A stretch of 64,000 nt of DNA from Flavobacteriales bacterium UBA5081 (GTDB lineage: Bacteria; Bacteroidota; Bacteroidia; Flavobacteriales_E; Vicingaceae): assembly GCA_002415785.1 (NCBI GenBank), contig DIAJ01000028.1:69625-133624 (forward strand), read 5' to 3'. The notes below the pieces were generated by a model that worked only from the letters and a program-made list of their open reading frames with translations, ran no database searches and was not told where the DNA came from. Every line of letters begins with the position of its first letter. Position 1 is the first letter of the stretch. This document shows positions 28,750-38,091 of this stretch, in pieces. The position numbers were made by a program, and so were the translations under genes.

Positions 28750-29607
28750 TTAAAACACCCTCCCCGCTTCCTGAATGGCTTGATCCAGGGCATCCATATC
28801 TACCACTTCTTTTTGGAGTACCTCATTAAAATAGCCAATCATCTTTTCGGTGGGCATGTTTCCGGTTAAGTCGTCGGCTGCCATGGGACAACCTCCGTAG
28901 CCGGCAATTGCGCCGTCAAATCGCCGGCAACCACTATCGTATGCCGCTTCAACTTTCTCTTTCCAACTGTCAGGCGTGGTGTGTAAATGTGCTCCAATCT
29001 CTAAGTCAGGGTACTCGGGAATTAAAGTGCTAAATAAACGGTTGATAATTCCCGGTTCAGAAACGCCAATGGTATCACTTAAGGCAAAAATGCGAATGTC
29101 CATGGCTTTTAACTTGCGCAACCAATCCGCCACGATGTCCTCATGATAAGGATCGCCATAAGGATTTCCAAAACCCATGGAAATGTAGATCACTAAATCT
29201 TTGTTGTTCTTTAAGGTTAAGTTCTGAATACGAGCTACACGATCTAGGGATTCTTCGATGCTTGCATTGGTATTTCGCTGCTGAAAAGTCTCTGAAATGG
29301 AAAAAGGATAACCTAAATACGCAATTTCTTCATGTTGAACAGCATCCTTGGCTCCTCTTTCATTGGCGATAATCGCCAAGAGCTTGGTGTTGCTTTGTTC
29401 TAAATCAAGTCCGGCTAATACTTCCGCCGTATCTTTTAACTGAGGAATAGCTTTGGGTGAAACAAATGAACCAAAGTCTAAGGTGTGAAAACCCACCTTC
29501 AATAATTGGTTTAAGTAATCAATCTTAACTTCCGTAGGTATAAATTCTTTTATCCCTTGCATTGCATCTCGTGGACACTCAATAATTTTCAATTCACTTT
29601 GACTCAT
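28750..29607 (-). CDS. hydroxymethylglutaryl-CoA lyase (285 aa)
   Basis: TIM-barrel lyase of the HMGL-like family. The N-terminal [11 protein letters not shown] supplies the catalytic Arg and metal Asp, [12 protein letters not shown] has the HxH metal site, and [18 protein letters not shown] holds the active-site Cys loop of HMG-CoA lyase. It should cleave HMG-CoA to acetoacetate and acetyl-CoA, the last step of leucine degradation. Length is slightly short but normal for bacterial enzymes. It overlaps the 3' end of pyrD by 14 bases and is transcribed after it; the two pathways are unrelated, as often in Bacteroidota operons. Confidence 0.85.
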   Translation of the reverse strand: MSQSELKIIECPRDAMQGIKEFIPTEVKIDYLNQLLKVGFHTLDFGSFVSPKAIPQLKDTAEVLAGLDLEQSNTKLLAIIANERGAKDAVQHEEIAYLGYPFSISETFQQRNTNASIEESLDRVARIQNLTLKNNKDLVIYISMGFGNPYGDPYHEDIVADWLRKLKAMDIRIFALSDTIGVSEPGIINRLFSTLIPEYPDLEIGAHLHTTPDSWKEKVEAAYDSGCRRFDGAIAGYGGCPMAADDLTGNMPTEKMIGYFNEVLQKEVVDMDALDQAIQEAGRVF

Positions 29608-30640
29608 AGTACTTGATTAATCCTTTGTTGATTCGTTTCACCATTTGCGGTCCTTCGTAAATAAAGCCGGTATAAACTTGCACCAAATCAGCTCCGGCTT
29701 CCAGCTTTTCAATGGCATCTTGAGCAGTAAAAATACCCCCAACGGCAACAATGGGAAAGCTTTTATTAGACTTAGCCGAAAGGTATTGGATTACCTCTGT
29801 GGAGCGCTGACGAACCGGCTTACCACTCAACCCTCCGGCTCCAATGCTTTCCACCTCTTTTTCAGCAGTTTTTAAGTTTGATCGATCGATGGTGGTGTTG
29901 GTAGCAATCACACCATCTAATGCAGTAGTTTGAATAATTTCTACAATATCATCTAGCTGACTATTGGTTAGATCCGGTGCAATTTTGAGCAAGATGGGTT
30001 TGCGTTTGCTTTTCTTATTGTTTTCTGCTTGTAAAGCCATCAATAGTTTCGTTAGTGGCTCTTTTTCTTGTAACGCTCTTAGATTAGGCGTATTGGGCGA
30101 ACTCACATTTACTACAAAGTAGTCCACATAATCAAACAAAGCGTGAAAACATTTCAAATAATCGTCTAATGCTTCTTCATTAGGCGTTACTTTATTCTTT
30201 CCGATGTTCCCCCCAATGATCAGCTTCGAATCGCGCTTTTTTAAGCGATTAACAGCTGCCTCTACTCCTTCATTATTGAAACCCATTCGGTTAATCAGAG
30301 CTTCATCCTTTGGCAAGCGAAACAAGCGAGGCTTAGGGTTTCCGTCTTGTGGTTTTGGGGTAAGTGTTCCGATTTCAATAAAACCAAAGCCAAAACAAGA
30401 AAGCTCCTCAAAAAGCTTTGCATCTTTGTCGAAGCCTGCAGCCAAACCTACAGGATTGTCGAACTTTAAACCAAAACACTCTCTCTGCAATTTTGGATGT
30501 TTTACTTCATGTGACTTTCGTACGATACTTCTTGTCACTTTGCTTTTTAAACTCATTCTTAGCCAAGAAAACACTTTATAGTGAGCCTTTTCGGCTGGCA
30601 TTTGAAAAAGCAATGGCTTGATAATGGAACGGTAAATCAT
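29594..30640 (-). CDS. pyrD: quinone-dependent dihydroorotate dehydrogenase
   Basis: 348 residues, the class 2 (membrane-associated) form: an N-terminal amphipathic helical part ([19 protein letters not shown]) precedes the FMN barrel. Motifs: [12 protein letters not shown] near 62, the catalytic-Ser loop [15 protein letters not shown] near 178-192, [15 protein letters not shown], and the phosphate-binding GGIFTAQDA with [13 protein letters not shown]. It oxidises dihydroorotate to orotate in pyrimidine synthesis, passing electrons to quinone. First gene of a two-gene run with HMG-CoA lyase, divergent from the STAS-like gene. Confidence 0.95.
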   Translation of the reverse strand: MIYRSIIKPLLFQMPAEKAHYKVFSWLRMSLKSKVTRSIVRKSHEVKHPKLQRECFGLKFDNPVGLAAGFDKDAKLFEELSCFGFGFIEIGTLTPKPQDGNPKPRLFRLPKDEALINRMGFNNEGVEAAVNRLKKRDSKLIIGGNIGKNKVTPNEEALDDYLKCFHALFDYVDYFVVNVSSPNTPNLRALQEKEPLTKLLMALQAENNKKSKRKPILLKIAPDLTNSQLDDIVEIIQTTALDGVIATNTTIDRSNLKTAEKEVESIGAGGLSGKPVRQRSTEVIQYLSAKSNKSFPIVAVGGIFTAQDAIEKLEAGADLVQVYTGFIYEGPQMVKRINKGLIKYYESK

Positions 30641-30688
30641 AGCCTGCGAAATTAATCTTTAAATGACATTTAGGAAAGGTAGAACACT

Positions 30689-30696
30689 TACTTTTG
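30689..30696 (+). promoter_or_regulatory. -7 box (TACTTTTG), near-leaderless promoter
   Basis: TACTTTTG ends 5 bases before the ATG at 30702, so a transcript starting the usual few bases downstream would begin at or beside the start codon. It rules out the longer reading frame from 30663, which would put the promoter inside the coding sequence. Confidence 0.6.
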
Positions 30697-30701
30697 CAGC
30701 G

Positions 30702-31136
30702 ATGAAAAAAACCAACGCTCTATATCCTGATTTCCAATTAAGGCAGAATAATGAAAACTTCTCAGTACACAAACACCTTAAGATGAACCTACTGATGGTG
30801 GTTTTTCATCCTTTCAAGACGATTGATGTAGAAGATGCAAAGCATATTGAGCAAATAGTGTTGGAAAACGCCGATGAGAAAAAAGACATTTTGGGAATAA
30901 CATTGCCCTCAAAAGGTGCAAATGTAGATAGCACAGCGCGAACTTACTTTGCCAATTGTGAATTGTCGATAAAATACACCAAAGCAATGGCGGTAATTAT
31001 TAAAAGTATGCCGCATCGTATGCTATTAAACTTTTACATGCAGTTTAACCGTCCTCCGGCAAAGCATAAAGCTTTTGAAGAAGTAAATAAGGCGATGGAT
31101 TGGTTGAAGAAGGTCAATGAGAGTAAAGAGGCTTAA
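30702..31136 (+). CDS. STAS/SpoIIAA-like small protein (144 aa)
   Basis: Cytoplasmic alpha/beta protein without signal or membrane segments. The core resembles STAS-like proteins annotated in Bacteroidota (DUF7793-type): KILGITLPSKGANVDSTARTYFA-like centre and a closing AFEEVNKAMDWLKKV helix; the exact family is uncertain. No enzymatic motif is visible. The start at ATG 30702 was chosen because a promoter box lies immediately upstream. Gene is followed by a bidirectional terminator shared with typA. Confidence 0.65.
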   Translation: MKKTNALYPDFQLRQNNENFSVHKHLKMNLLMVVFHPFKTIDVEDAKHIEQIVLENADEKKDILGITLPSKGANVDSTARTYFANCELSIKYTKAMAVIIKSMPHRMLLNFYMQFNRPPAKHKAFEEVNKAMDWLKKVNESKEA

Positions 31137-31267
31137 TTGAAAATTAACGACTCCTTTATCTCAACGACGAAGTAAAATTTAACTTATTTCCCATAGATTG
31201 AAAAATATAGATTAGTAGTTTGTAAACGAAAAACCATTTCTTATTAAGATTAAGGTTGACTAATCAC

Positions 31268-31300
31268 AAAAAAAGCGCTGATCAAATCAACGCTTTTTTG
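31268..31300. terminator. bidirectional rho-independent terminator
   Basis: AAAAAAGCGCTGAT and ATCAACGCTTTTTT form a stem with short loop, A-run on one side and T-run on the other. Placed between the convergent STAS-like gene and typA, it can serve both. Confidence 0.75.
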
Positions 31301-31341
31301 GGGAATAAAAAGTTCAAAGTATAACTCTTATCTTTCTCATT

Positions 31342-33138
31342 TTATATTTTTGAAGCTCTTTTTCGATCAGTTTCGTTCAAAAGTACTTTTCTAACTCGAA
31401 TTGAATTTGGTGTTACTTCAACGTATTCATCTTTTTGAATATACTCCAAGGCTTCTTCTAAAGAGAATTTAATCGCCGGTGCAATTTTTACTTTATCATC
31501 TGCTCCGGATGAACGCATGTTAGACATTTTCTTGGTTTTAGTAATGTTAATTACCAAATCCCCGGCTCTGTTATTTTCACCAACTACCTGACCTCCATAA
31601 ATCTCTTCATTAGGGTCAACGAAGAACTTACCTCTATCTTGCAAATTGCTCAATGAGTAAGGAATAGCTTTTCCTTGTTCCATAGAAATCAAAGAACCGT
31701 TTTGTCTTCCCGGAATCACCCCTTTAAAAGGCTGAAACTCTTTGAATCGGTGAGACATGATTGCCTCTCCTGCAGTTGCTGTTAAAAGTGCATTTCTCAA
31801 GCCAATGATTCCACGAGAAGGAATTTCAAAATCCAAAATCATTCGATCACCTTTAGGTTCCATGTTTAGCATTTCACCTTTTCGCTGATTCACCATTTCA
31901 ATGGCTTTTCCGCTCACTTCTTCAGGTAAGTCAATGTTTAATTCCTCAATCGGCTCGTGCTTTACACCGTCAATTTCTTTAATAATTACCTGTGGCTGAC
32001 CAATCTGCAATTCATAACCTTCTCTACGCATGGTTTCAATTAAAACGGAAAGATGCAAAACACCACGACCGAATACATTAAATGAATCTGCAGAACCGGT
32101 ATCTTCAACTCTAAGCGCCAAGTTACGCTCCAACTCTTTTGTCAAGCGATCTTTAATGTGTCGTGAGGTTACAAATTTTCCTTCTTTACCAAAGAAAGGA
32201 GAATCGTTAATTGTAAACAACATACTCATCGTTGGCTCGTCGATGGTTATACTTGGCAAAGCCTCCGGATTTTCCACATCAGCAACAGTATCGCCAATGT
32301 CAAAGTTTTCCAAACCAACAACAGCACAAATATCTCCTGCTTGTACTTCTTCTACCTTAACTTTTCCAAGTCCCTCAAATAAGTAAAGCTCTTTTATTTT
32401 AGCCTTTTGTTGCTTTCCATCACGCTTCATCAGCAATACTTGCTGTCCGGTTTTTAAAGTTCCTCTTTGCAAACGACCAATGGCAATTCTTCCAATAAAT
32501 GAAGAGTAATCCAGAGATGTAATCAACATTTGAGTATTTCCCTCTTCGGGTTTAGGAGCCGGAATATGCGTTAATATTGCTTCCATTAAAGCGGTAATGT
32601 CTTCCGTTGGCTTTTGGTAATCATCACTCATCCAACCATTTTTGGCTGAACCGTAAATCGTTGGAAAATCTAATTGATCTTCAGTTGCTCCTAAATTAAA
32701 CATCAGGTCAAAAACCTTTTCTTGAGCAATATCCGGAGTACAGTTTTCTTTATCAACTTTATTGACTACCACAATTGGCTTTAAACCTAAGTCAATTGCT
32801 TTTTGCAATACAAAACGAGTTTGTGGCATAGGTCCTTCAAAGGCGTCAACCAAAAGCAATACGCCATCAGCCATATTTAATACACGCTCTACTTCCCCTC
32901 CAAAGTCGGAGTGACCGGGAGTATCGATAATGTTAATCTTAGTGTCTTTATAAAAAACGGAAACATTCTTCGATAAGATTGTAATCCCTCTTTCTTTTTC
33001 AATGTCGTTGTTGTCCATAATCAACTCTCCCGGAGTTTCGTGGTCGCTAAATAGCTTTCCGGCAAGTAGCATTTTGTCAACTAAGGTAGTTTTACCGTGG
33101 TCAACGTGGGCGATTATGGCAATGTTTCTAATGTTCAT
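31342..33138 (-). CDS. typA: translational GTPase TypA/BipA (598 aa)
   Basis: Full-length elongation-factor-like GTPase. G1 [10 protein letters not shown] near residues 9-18, switch with RGITI, G3 [12 protein letters not shown]4 VVNKVDKE. Two EF-G-type beta domains follow, then the TypA C-terminal domain (ending RKRASKI-like region with VRVRKVLL). It binds the ribosome and supports growth under stress and at low temperature and 50S assembly. Preceded by a TACTTTTG promoter whose flank is identical to that of the ABC-F gene. Confidence 0.97.
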   Translation of the reverse strand: MNIRNIAIIAHVDHGKTTLVDKMLLAGKLFSDHETPGELIMDNNDIEKERGITILSKNVSVFYKDTKINIIDTPGHSDFGGEVERVLNMADGVLLLVDAFEGPMPQTRFVLQKAIDLGLKPIVVVNKVDKENCTPDIAQEKVFDLMFNLGATEDQLDFPTIYGSAKNGWMSDDYQKPTEDITALMEAILTHIPAPKPEEGNTQMLITSLDYSSFIGRIAIGRLQRGTLKTGQQVLLMKRDGKQQKAKIKELYLFEGLGKVKVEEVQAGDICAVVGLENFDIGDTVADVENPEALPSITIDEPTMSMLFTINDSPFFGKEGKFVTSRHIKDRLTKELERNLALRVEDTGSADSFNVFGRGVLHLSVLIETMRREGYELQIGQPQVIIKEIDGVKHEPIEELNIDLPEEVSGKAIEMVNQRKGEMLNMEPKGDRMILDFEIPSRGIIGLRNALLTATAGEAIMSHRFKEFQPFKGVIPGRQNGSLISMEQGKAIPYSLSNLQDRGKFFVDPNEEIYGGQVVGENNRAGDLVINITKTKKMSNMRSSGADDKVKIAPAIKFSLEEALEYIQKDEYVEVTPNSIRVRKVLLNETDRKRASKI

Positions 33139-33158
33139 GGATGTTGAATTTGAGGGCG

Positions 33159-33166
33159 CAAAAGTA
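33159..33166 (-). promoter_or_regulatory. -7 box (TACTTTTG) of typA
   Basis: Minus-strand TACTTTTG followed by CGCCCTCAAA, ending 20 bases before the typA ATG. The 19-base string is the same as upstream of the ABC-F gene at 21169-21187. Confidence 0.65.
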
Positions 33167-33235
33167 ACTCTAATCTTCGACTTGAGCGTTTATTTTTACA
33201 TTTAGCTTAAAATTCTTTACTGATTGAAATTAGCT

Positions 33236-33313
33236 ATGTTTGTAATAAAGCAAAAAAGTGGCAAAACGGCAATAGCCACCTACTTTCTAAAACCATTATT
33301 TACCCCAAAATGA
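33236..33313 (+). CDS. possible short peptide ORF (25 aa) coupled to the next ORF
   Basis: ATG at 33236, product MFVIKQKSGKTAIATYFLKP plus five residues, stop TGA overlapping the ATG of the following 38-codon ORF (ATGA, 33310-33313). The two could be one 62-residue protein interrupted by a frameshift, or a leader peptide. No family recognised. Confidence 0.35.
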   Translation: MFVIKQKSGKTAIATYFLKPLFTPK

Positions 33314-33426
33314 ATCATTTATTTTACGAGGGAGAAGGCTTACTTTTGCCTACAGAGTATGAAAAAGAGGCTCATTTCGATGAAAAAGTATTATCGGATA
33401 TTAAACAATGGATCAGTCAACAATAA
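33310..33426 (+). CDS. small ORF (38 aa) preceding the membrane glycosyltransferase
   Basis: ATG at 33310, acidic product with EGEGLLLPTEYEKEAHFDE and a terminal helix ending in IKQWISQQ; stop at 33424-33426, three bases before the ATG of the 661-residue membrane protein. Close packing and overlap with the upstream 25-codon ORF suggest real translation and coupling. The composition looks like the tail of a small soluble protein; no function can be given. Confidence 0.45.
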   Translation: MNHLFYEGEGLLLPTEYEKEAHFDEKVLSDIKQWISQQ

Positions 33427-33429
33427 AGA

Positions 33430-35415
33430 ATGTTTAAAGATTTAAAACACCACTACCCTGCTACAATTTTAATGTTCGTCATTTTAATTTGGGGCAGTTA
33501 TTACTTGTTTAACCAAAGCATGAGTGAGTATCCGAGCTATGTTCACGCTTGGACACAAAGCGATCGCTTGGCTTTAGCGATGAATTTTCAGGAGAACGGA
33601 TTTGATTTTTTTCATCCTGCAACATACAACTTACTTACTAAAGATGGGATTACTCAAGTAGATTTCCCTATTCACGACTACTTGGTGGCTGTGATTAGCA
33701 AAGTATTAAATTCCGACTTGGTTTTTACTTTTCGACTATACAATTTACTTTATGCACTAATTGGACTATTTTTCTTTTTTCGCTTGGCTTTATTACTTAC
33801 AAAGTCTGATCGAAGAGCCATTTGGGCAACTTCATTTCTTTTTACTCTGCCGGTTTTGGTCTACTATCAAAACGGTTTTCTTCCATCCGTTCCTTCTTTC
33901 GCCAACTTTATCATCGGGCTTTATGCTTTTGCACTATACCTTAATAATTTTAAACTGAAACACTTTTACCTTTCAATTGGCTTTCTCACCCTAGCAGCAC
34001 TCAGTCGTTCACCATTTTTTGTCTTTTTATTTGCTTTACTTCTCCATAGAATTGTCATATCATTTCAATCTAAAAAATGGAGAATAAAAGAGTTGTTTGC
34101 CTCTTTACTGGGAATTGCTCTCTTTATAGCTTACTTCGCCTACAATCAATCATTAGCCAACAAGTACGGCAGTATGTTTTTAACGGAATTACTTTATTTT
34201 GATTCAATTGACGCTTTTACCAATGTAATCAACACTGCTGTCGACCGTTTTGGAAAGGAAATTTTAAGTCCATTTCACGCGATTTTACTTATTGCCTTGC
34301 TTGCAGTAGCTTATGTTCAACTTAAAAAAGGGCTAAAAGTGACTTTTTGGTGGAGTTCTATGAGTTTATACTTTTTAATTAGCTTAATTGGTGTGGCTTT
34401 GTTTTTCTATTTAATGGGAAAACAGTTTGCCGATCATGATTATTACTATATAGATACTTTCTATCCTCTTTTGGCAATGATCTTATTACTCTGCTTGAGC
34501 AAAATTGAGATACCTAAAAAATGGTACACTCCAACAGCAGTTGTGAGCGGCATTTTCTTCTTTTACTTTTTTTCACACGCTAAGGATATTCAAGAAAAGC
34601 GCTACACTCCTCCTTACAACGATAGAATTGATTACGCTTATGAAGTTTACAAAAGGGCTAAAAGTGACCTTAAAGATTGGGGAATCGATAAGAAAGATAC
34701 ACTTTTAGTTTTGGATGCCGTTTCTACCAATATGCCTTTTACCCTTTGGCAAAACCGCGGATATACTTTGCTTAACAGCGGGGAAGAAACCGTCAAAAAT
34801 GCCCTTGATACCTTAGATTTCAGTTATGTTGTTCTGTTAGATAGCAATTTTGTAACCGACACTTACAAAGATTATCCGGAACTAATTAAACGATTAAAAT
34901 TAGTCCATCACAATGGTGAATTAGGACTTTACAAAAAATCTCAGGAGAATAATCCTGTTCACTTTTTTGAGCATTTTCATTATTTAGCTGAAGACGATTT
35001 CGATGGACAGTCTACTTTAGATAGCGCCACTTTAGCTTGGGCTAAAATTGAAGAAACTGATTCAATTTATGGAAAAAGCTACTATTTGCCATTTGATTAT
35101 GAATACGCCTTAACTGTAAAAAAACAGTTCAATAATTTAAACTCAAATATACCTTTAGAGGTTTTTGTATTAGCAGATTACAAACCATTAGGCGATACCG
35201 CTCAAATTCAATTAGTATTGTCACATGGTGACTTTTACGAAGCTCAATATTTAGAGAACTTTATTACTAAAGTAGATGAGTGGCAACAAAAGTTGTTTCG
35301 ATTTAAGGTTCCTGCAGCTAAGCTTAATTTAAATGAACCAATAAGTATCTACTTTTGGAATCCTGAAAAAGACAATTTATACATTGACAACTATAAAATA
35401 CTGATATACCAATGA
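33430..35415 (+). CDS. glycosyltransferase family 39-like integral membrane protein (661 aa)
   Basis: About eleven to twelve hydrophobic helices over the first 410 residues, with the ArnT/PMT-like arrangement: an N-terminal helix, a luminal loop with acidic residues (WTQSDRLALAMNF near 43-55 and DFPIHDYL near 76-83, where the D/E pair may bind the lipid-linked sugar), then repeated helices. A 240-residue soluble beta-rich C-terminal domain follows. It should transfer a sugar from a polyprenyl carrier to a lipid or protein on the outer face of the inner membrane; acceptor unknown. Overlaps the next gene by four bases. Confidence 0.65.
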   Translation: MFKDLKHHYPATILMFVILIWGSYYLFNQSMSEYPSYVHAWTQSDRLALAMNFQENGFDFFHPATYNLLTKDGITQVDFPIHDYLVAVISKVLNSDLVFTFRLYNLLYALIGLFFFFRLALLLTKSDRRAIWATSFLFTLPVLVYYQNGFLPSVPSFANFIIGLYAFALYLNNFKLKHFYLSIGFLTLAALSRSPFFVFLFALLLHRIVISFQSKKWRIKELFASLLGIALFIAYFAYNQSLANKYGSMFLTELLYFDSIDAFTNVINTAVDRFGKEILSPFHAILLIALLAVAYVQLKKGLKVTFWWSSMSLYFLISLIGVALFFYLMGKQFADHDYYYIDTFYPLLAMILLLCLSKIEIPKKWYTPTAVVSGIFFFYFFSHAKDIQEKRYTPPYNDRIDYAYEVYKRAKSDLKDWGIDKKDTLLVLDAVSTNMPFTLWQNRGYTLLNSGEETVKNALDTLDFSYVVLLDSNFVTDTYKDYPELIKRLKLVHHNGELGLYKKSQENNPVHFFEHFHYLAEDDFDGQSTLDSATLAWAKIEETDSIYGKSYYLPFDYEYALTVKKQFNNLNSNIPLEVFVLADYKPLGDTAQIQLVLSHGDFYEAQYLENFITKVDEWQQKLFRFKVPAAKLNLNEPISIYFWNPEKDNLYIDNYKILIYQ

Positions 35416-36410
35416 ATGAAAATCAAGAATATAAAGCATTTGTCGTAAGAGAAAATGCAGACGGAAAATTTAGTAGAGGAATAGAAACAAAAAAGATTTC
35501 TGATTTACCTCAGAATGAAGTATTAATTAAGGTGAAATTTGCAGCCTTAAACTATAAAGATGCTCTTTCAGCCTCAGGGCATAAGGGAATAACCAGAGAA
35601 TACCCACATGTCCCGGGTGTTGACGCCGTTGGTGTGGTTGTAAGTTGTAAAACAGATGACTTTAAAGAGGGCGATGAAGTAATTGTTACCTCTTATGACT
35701 TCGGCATGAATACTTCCGGTGGGTTTCAAGAATATATCAACGTTCCTGCTGCTTGGCCGGTAAAAAAGCCTAAAAAATTGAGCATGGAAGAAAGCATGGT
35801 TCTTGGAACCGGTGGATTTACCGCAGCTCTTTCTCTATATAAAATGGAACAAAACGGACAAAATCCGGAAATGGGACCAATTTTAGTTACCGGTTCAACT
35901 GGTGGTGTTGGCAGCATGGCAGTATCTATTTTGTCGCAAAACGGTTACGAAGTAATTGCAGCCAGTGGAAAAAAAGAAGCCCATGATTATTTAAAAAGCT
36001 TAGGGGCTACAAAGATTATCAGCCGCGAGGAAAGCAATGACCAAAGCGGTAAACCATTGCTGAGAAGTCAGTGGGCAGGAGCAATTGACACCGTGGGAGA
36101 TAACACCTTAGCGACTTGCATTAAAGCTTGTGGAAGAAACGGAAATATTGCCGTTTGTGGATTGGTTGCTTCACCAAAATTAGAAACTACAGTCTATCCT
36201 TTCATTTTAAATGGTGTAAACCTCTTAGGCATAGAAACCGCCGAAACTCCTAGAAATATTCGTTTAAAAATATGGGAACTATTAGCTGACTCTTGGAAAC
36301 CTAAACAACTGAATGAAATGAAACGAATCATAAAGCTAGAGAGTCTCGAAAATGAAATTCAACAAATGTTAGAGGGAAAGTCTAAAGGTCGTGTTGTGGT
36401 TGAGTTTTAA
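35412..36410 (+). CDS. YhdH/YhfP-type quinone oxidoreductase (acrylyl-CoA reductase-like), 332 aa
   Basis: MDR-superfamily enzyme without zinc ligands. N-terminal GroES-like domain with NYKDALSASG and PHVPGVDAVGVV; nucleotide-binding Rossmann domain with LVTGSTGGVGSMAV near residue 160, then DTVGDNTLA. Full length of YhdH/AcuI, the NADPH-dependent reductase of acryloyl-CoA. It overlaps the stop of the membrane glycosyltransferase (ATGA), so the two are co-translated although their functions look unrelated. Confidence 0.85.
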   Translation: MNENQEYKAFVVRENADGKFSRGIETKKISDLPQNEVLIKVKFAALNYKDALSASGHKGITREYPHVPGVDAVGVVVSCKTDDFKEGDEVIVTSYDFGMNTSGGFQEYINVPAAWPVKKPKKLSMEESMVLGTGGFTAALSLYKMEQNGQNPEMGPILVTGSTGGVGSMAVSILSQNGYEVIAASGKKEAHDYLKSLGATKIISREESNDQSGKPLLRSQWAGAIDTVGDNTLATCIKACGRNGNIAVCGLVASPKLETTVYPFILNGVNLLGIETAETPRNIRLKIWELLADSWKPKQLNEMKRIIKLESLENEIQQMLEGKSKGRVVVEF

Positions 36411-36505
36411 TGTTAAATCTATATTTTGTTTAATATTTTTAAATTAATATTGAACAAAACAAAGTACTAAAGGTTAACTTAACATTAACTTTAAAAACTA
36501 AACAA

Positions 36506-37486
36506 ATGAAAAATGTAAAATTTCTAGCCTATTTATTTTTAGGAATCAGTTTAAGTGCTTCAATTGTCGCTTGTAGCGATGATGATGACGATGTTCAACC
36601 AATGACAAGTAACAGTAATACACAAAACAACATTGCAGAAATAGCAATTGCAGGTGATGAAACCGACAGTTTAGTAGTTGCTTTAACGCAAGCTGGTTTA
36701 GTAAGCACATTTGAAGGTAGTGGAAACTTCACCGTATTTGCTCCTTCCAATCAAGCATTTGCTGACTTTATAGCGGCCACTCCCGGAGTGAATCAAATTG
36801 CGGACATTCCGAATGAATTGTTGACAAACACCCTACTTTATCATGTATTAAACAATGAAGTAAAATCAGCTGATTTAAGTGATAATTTATACGCTCCAAC
36901 TTTAAATACTGAAGCTCCGGATAATGAATCTGTGGTACTTAAAGTAAATACAGCCAATGGAGTTACAGTAGATAATTCTGCTAATGTTTTACAAGCTGAT
37001 ATTGATGCCTCCAATGGAGTTATTCACTTAATCGATGCAGTTATTTCACCGAGAAATATAGTTGAATTAGCAGTAAATGATAATCGATTTGACAGTTTGG
37101 TAGTAGCTTTAACCCAGCCGAGTTTTACATTCGTTAATACTTTAGAAGGAAACGGACCATTCACCGTATTTGCTCCAACAAATCAAGCATTTATTGACCT
37201 GTTAGCAACAAATGCTAGCTGGAATAGAATTTCTGACATTGACCAAACTACTCTTTCAGCAGTTTTACAATACCATGTAGTTAGTGGCGCCAATGTACAA
37301 TCGGGAGCTTTATCTCAAGGACAAAATATAAGTACACTTAGTGGAGGAAGTTTAACAGTTGACTTATCTAATGGTGCACAGCTAATTACTTCAGATACTA
37401 CTCAAGCTGCAGTTGATATTATTATTACAGACGTTCAAGGAACTAATGGTGTTATTCACGCAGTTGAAAGTGTTTTATTGCCCTAA
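36506..37486 (+). CDS. fasciclin-domain (FAS1) lipoprotein (326 aa)
   Basis: Lipobox (SASIVAC, Cys about residue 23) followed by an Asp-rich spacer. Two FAS1 domains follow, about residues 48-185 and 190-326. Each has the H1 motif (FTVFAPSNQAF and FTVFAPTNQAF) and an H2-like end (NGVIHLIDAVI and NGVIHAVESVL), with YHV between. FAS1 domains mediate adhesion in envelope or matrix proteins. It has its own strong terminator downstream (37516-37549). Normal length for two-domain members. Confidence 0.92.
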   Translation: MKNVKFLAYLFLGISLSASIVACSDDDDDVQPMTSNSNTQNNIAEIAIAGDETDSLVVALTQAGLVSTFEGSGNFTVFAPSNQAFADFIAATPGVNQIADIPNELLTNTLLYHVLNNEVKSADLSDNLYAPTLNTEAPDNESVVLKVNTANGVTVDNSANVLQADIDASNGVIHLIDAVISPRNIVELAVNDNRFDSLVVALTQPSFTFVNTLEGNGPFTVFAPTNQAFIDLLATNASWNRISDIDQTTLSAVLQYHVVSGANVQSGALSQGQNISTLSGGSLTVDLSNGAQLITSDTTQAAVDIIITDVQGTNGVIHAVESVLLP

Positions 37487-37515
37487 AGGTTAATATTGAA
37501 CTCACCTTTGTAAAC

Positions 37516-37549
37516 ACCTCGAAGCTTCAAGTTTCGAGGTATTTTTTTG
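37516..37549 (+). terminator. rho-independent terminator after the fasciclin gene
   Basis: ACCTCGAA and TTCGAGGT pair around a 9-base loop, followed by ATTTTTTT. Confidence 0.85.
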
Positions 37550-37644
37550 CTTATCTAGTCAGGTGCTTGAAAAATTAGGGAAAGTTTTATTTTTTAACGA
37601 TATTCGCTACTAAAGAATTCACTTAACCCTATTTGGAAAAAATC

Positions 37645-38085
37645 ATGAACATAACAATCTATAATGCAACGAACAAACCTACCGAACTTGAAAAAACTAA
37701 AATTGTCAATTTTCTTCATAAACATTTAGGGCAATATGGTGATCCAAAAGAAGATATTTTAAATTGCTTGAGCTTTGCTTTAAAAGAACGAGTTTCATTT
37801 GGTGGTTTTGTGGTGATTGCAAAGGAAGATGATGAAATTGTTGGTGCTGTGATCATCAATAAAACAGGCATGAACGGATACATTCCGGAAAACATTCTCG
37901 TATACATAGCTACTCACGAAGAGCACAGAGGAAAAGGAATTGGTAAGAAATTGATGGAAAAATCCATTAGTATGGCTAGTGGGGATATCGCTCTTCACGT
38001 TGAGGCCAATAATCCTGCAAAGAAGCTCTACGAACACTTTGGATTTACCAACCCTTACCTTGAAATGCGTCTGAAAAGATCGTAA
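37645..38085 (+). CDS. GNAT family N-acetyltransferase (146 aa)
   Basis: Start placed at the ATG at 37645 rather than the TTG at 37633. Acetyl-CoA-binding motif A is EEHRGKGIGKKLMEKSI near residue 94-110 (R/QxxGxG/A), followed by LHVEANNPAKKLYEHFGF, the typical motif B with Asn and Tyr. Length is standard. The acetylated substrate is unknown. It lies 6 bases before the symporter gene on the same strand. Confidence 0.88.
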   Translation: MNITIYNATNKPTELEKTKIVNFLHKHLGQYGDPKEDILNCLSFALKERVSFGGFVVIAKEDDEIVGAVIINKTGMNGYIPENILVYIATHEEHRGKGIGKKLMEKSISMASGDIALHVEANNPAKKLYEHFGFTNPYLEMRLKRS

Positions 38086-38091
38086 TTATTA

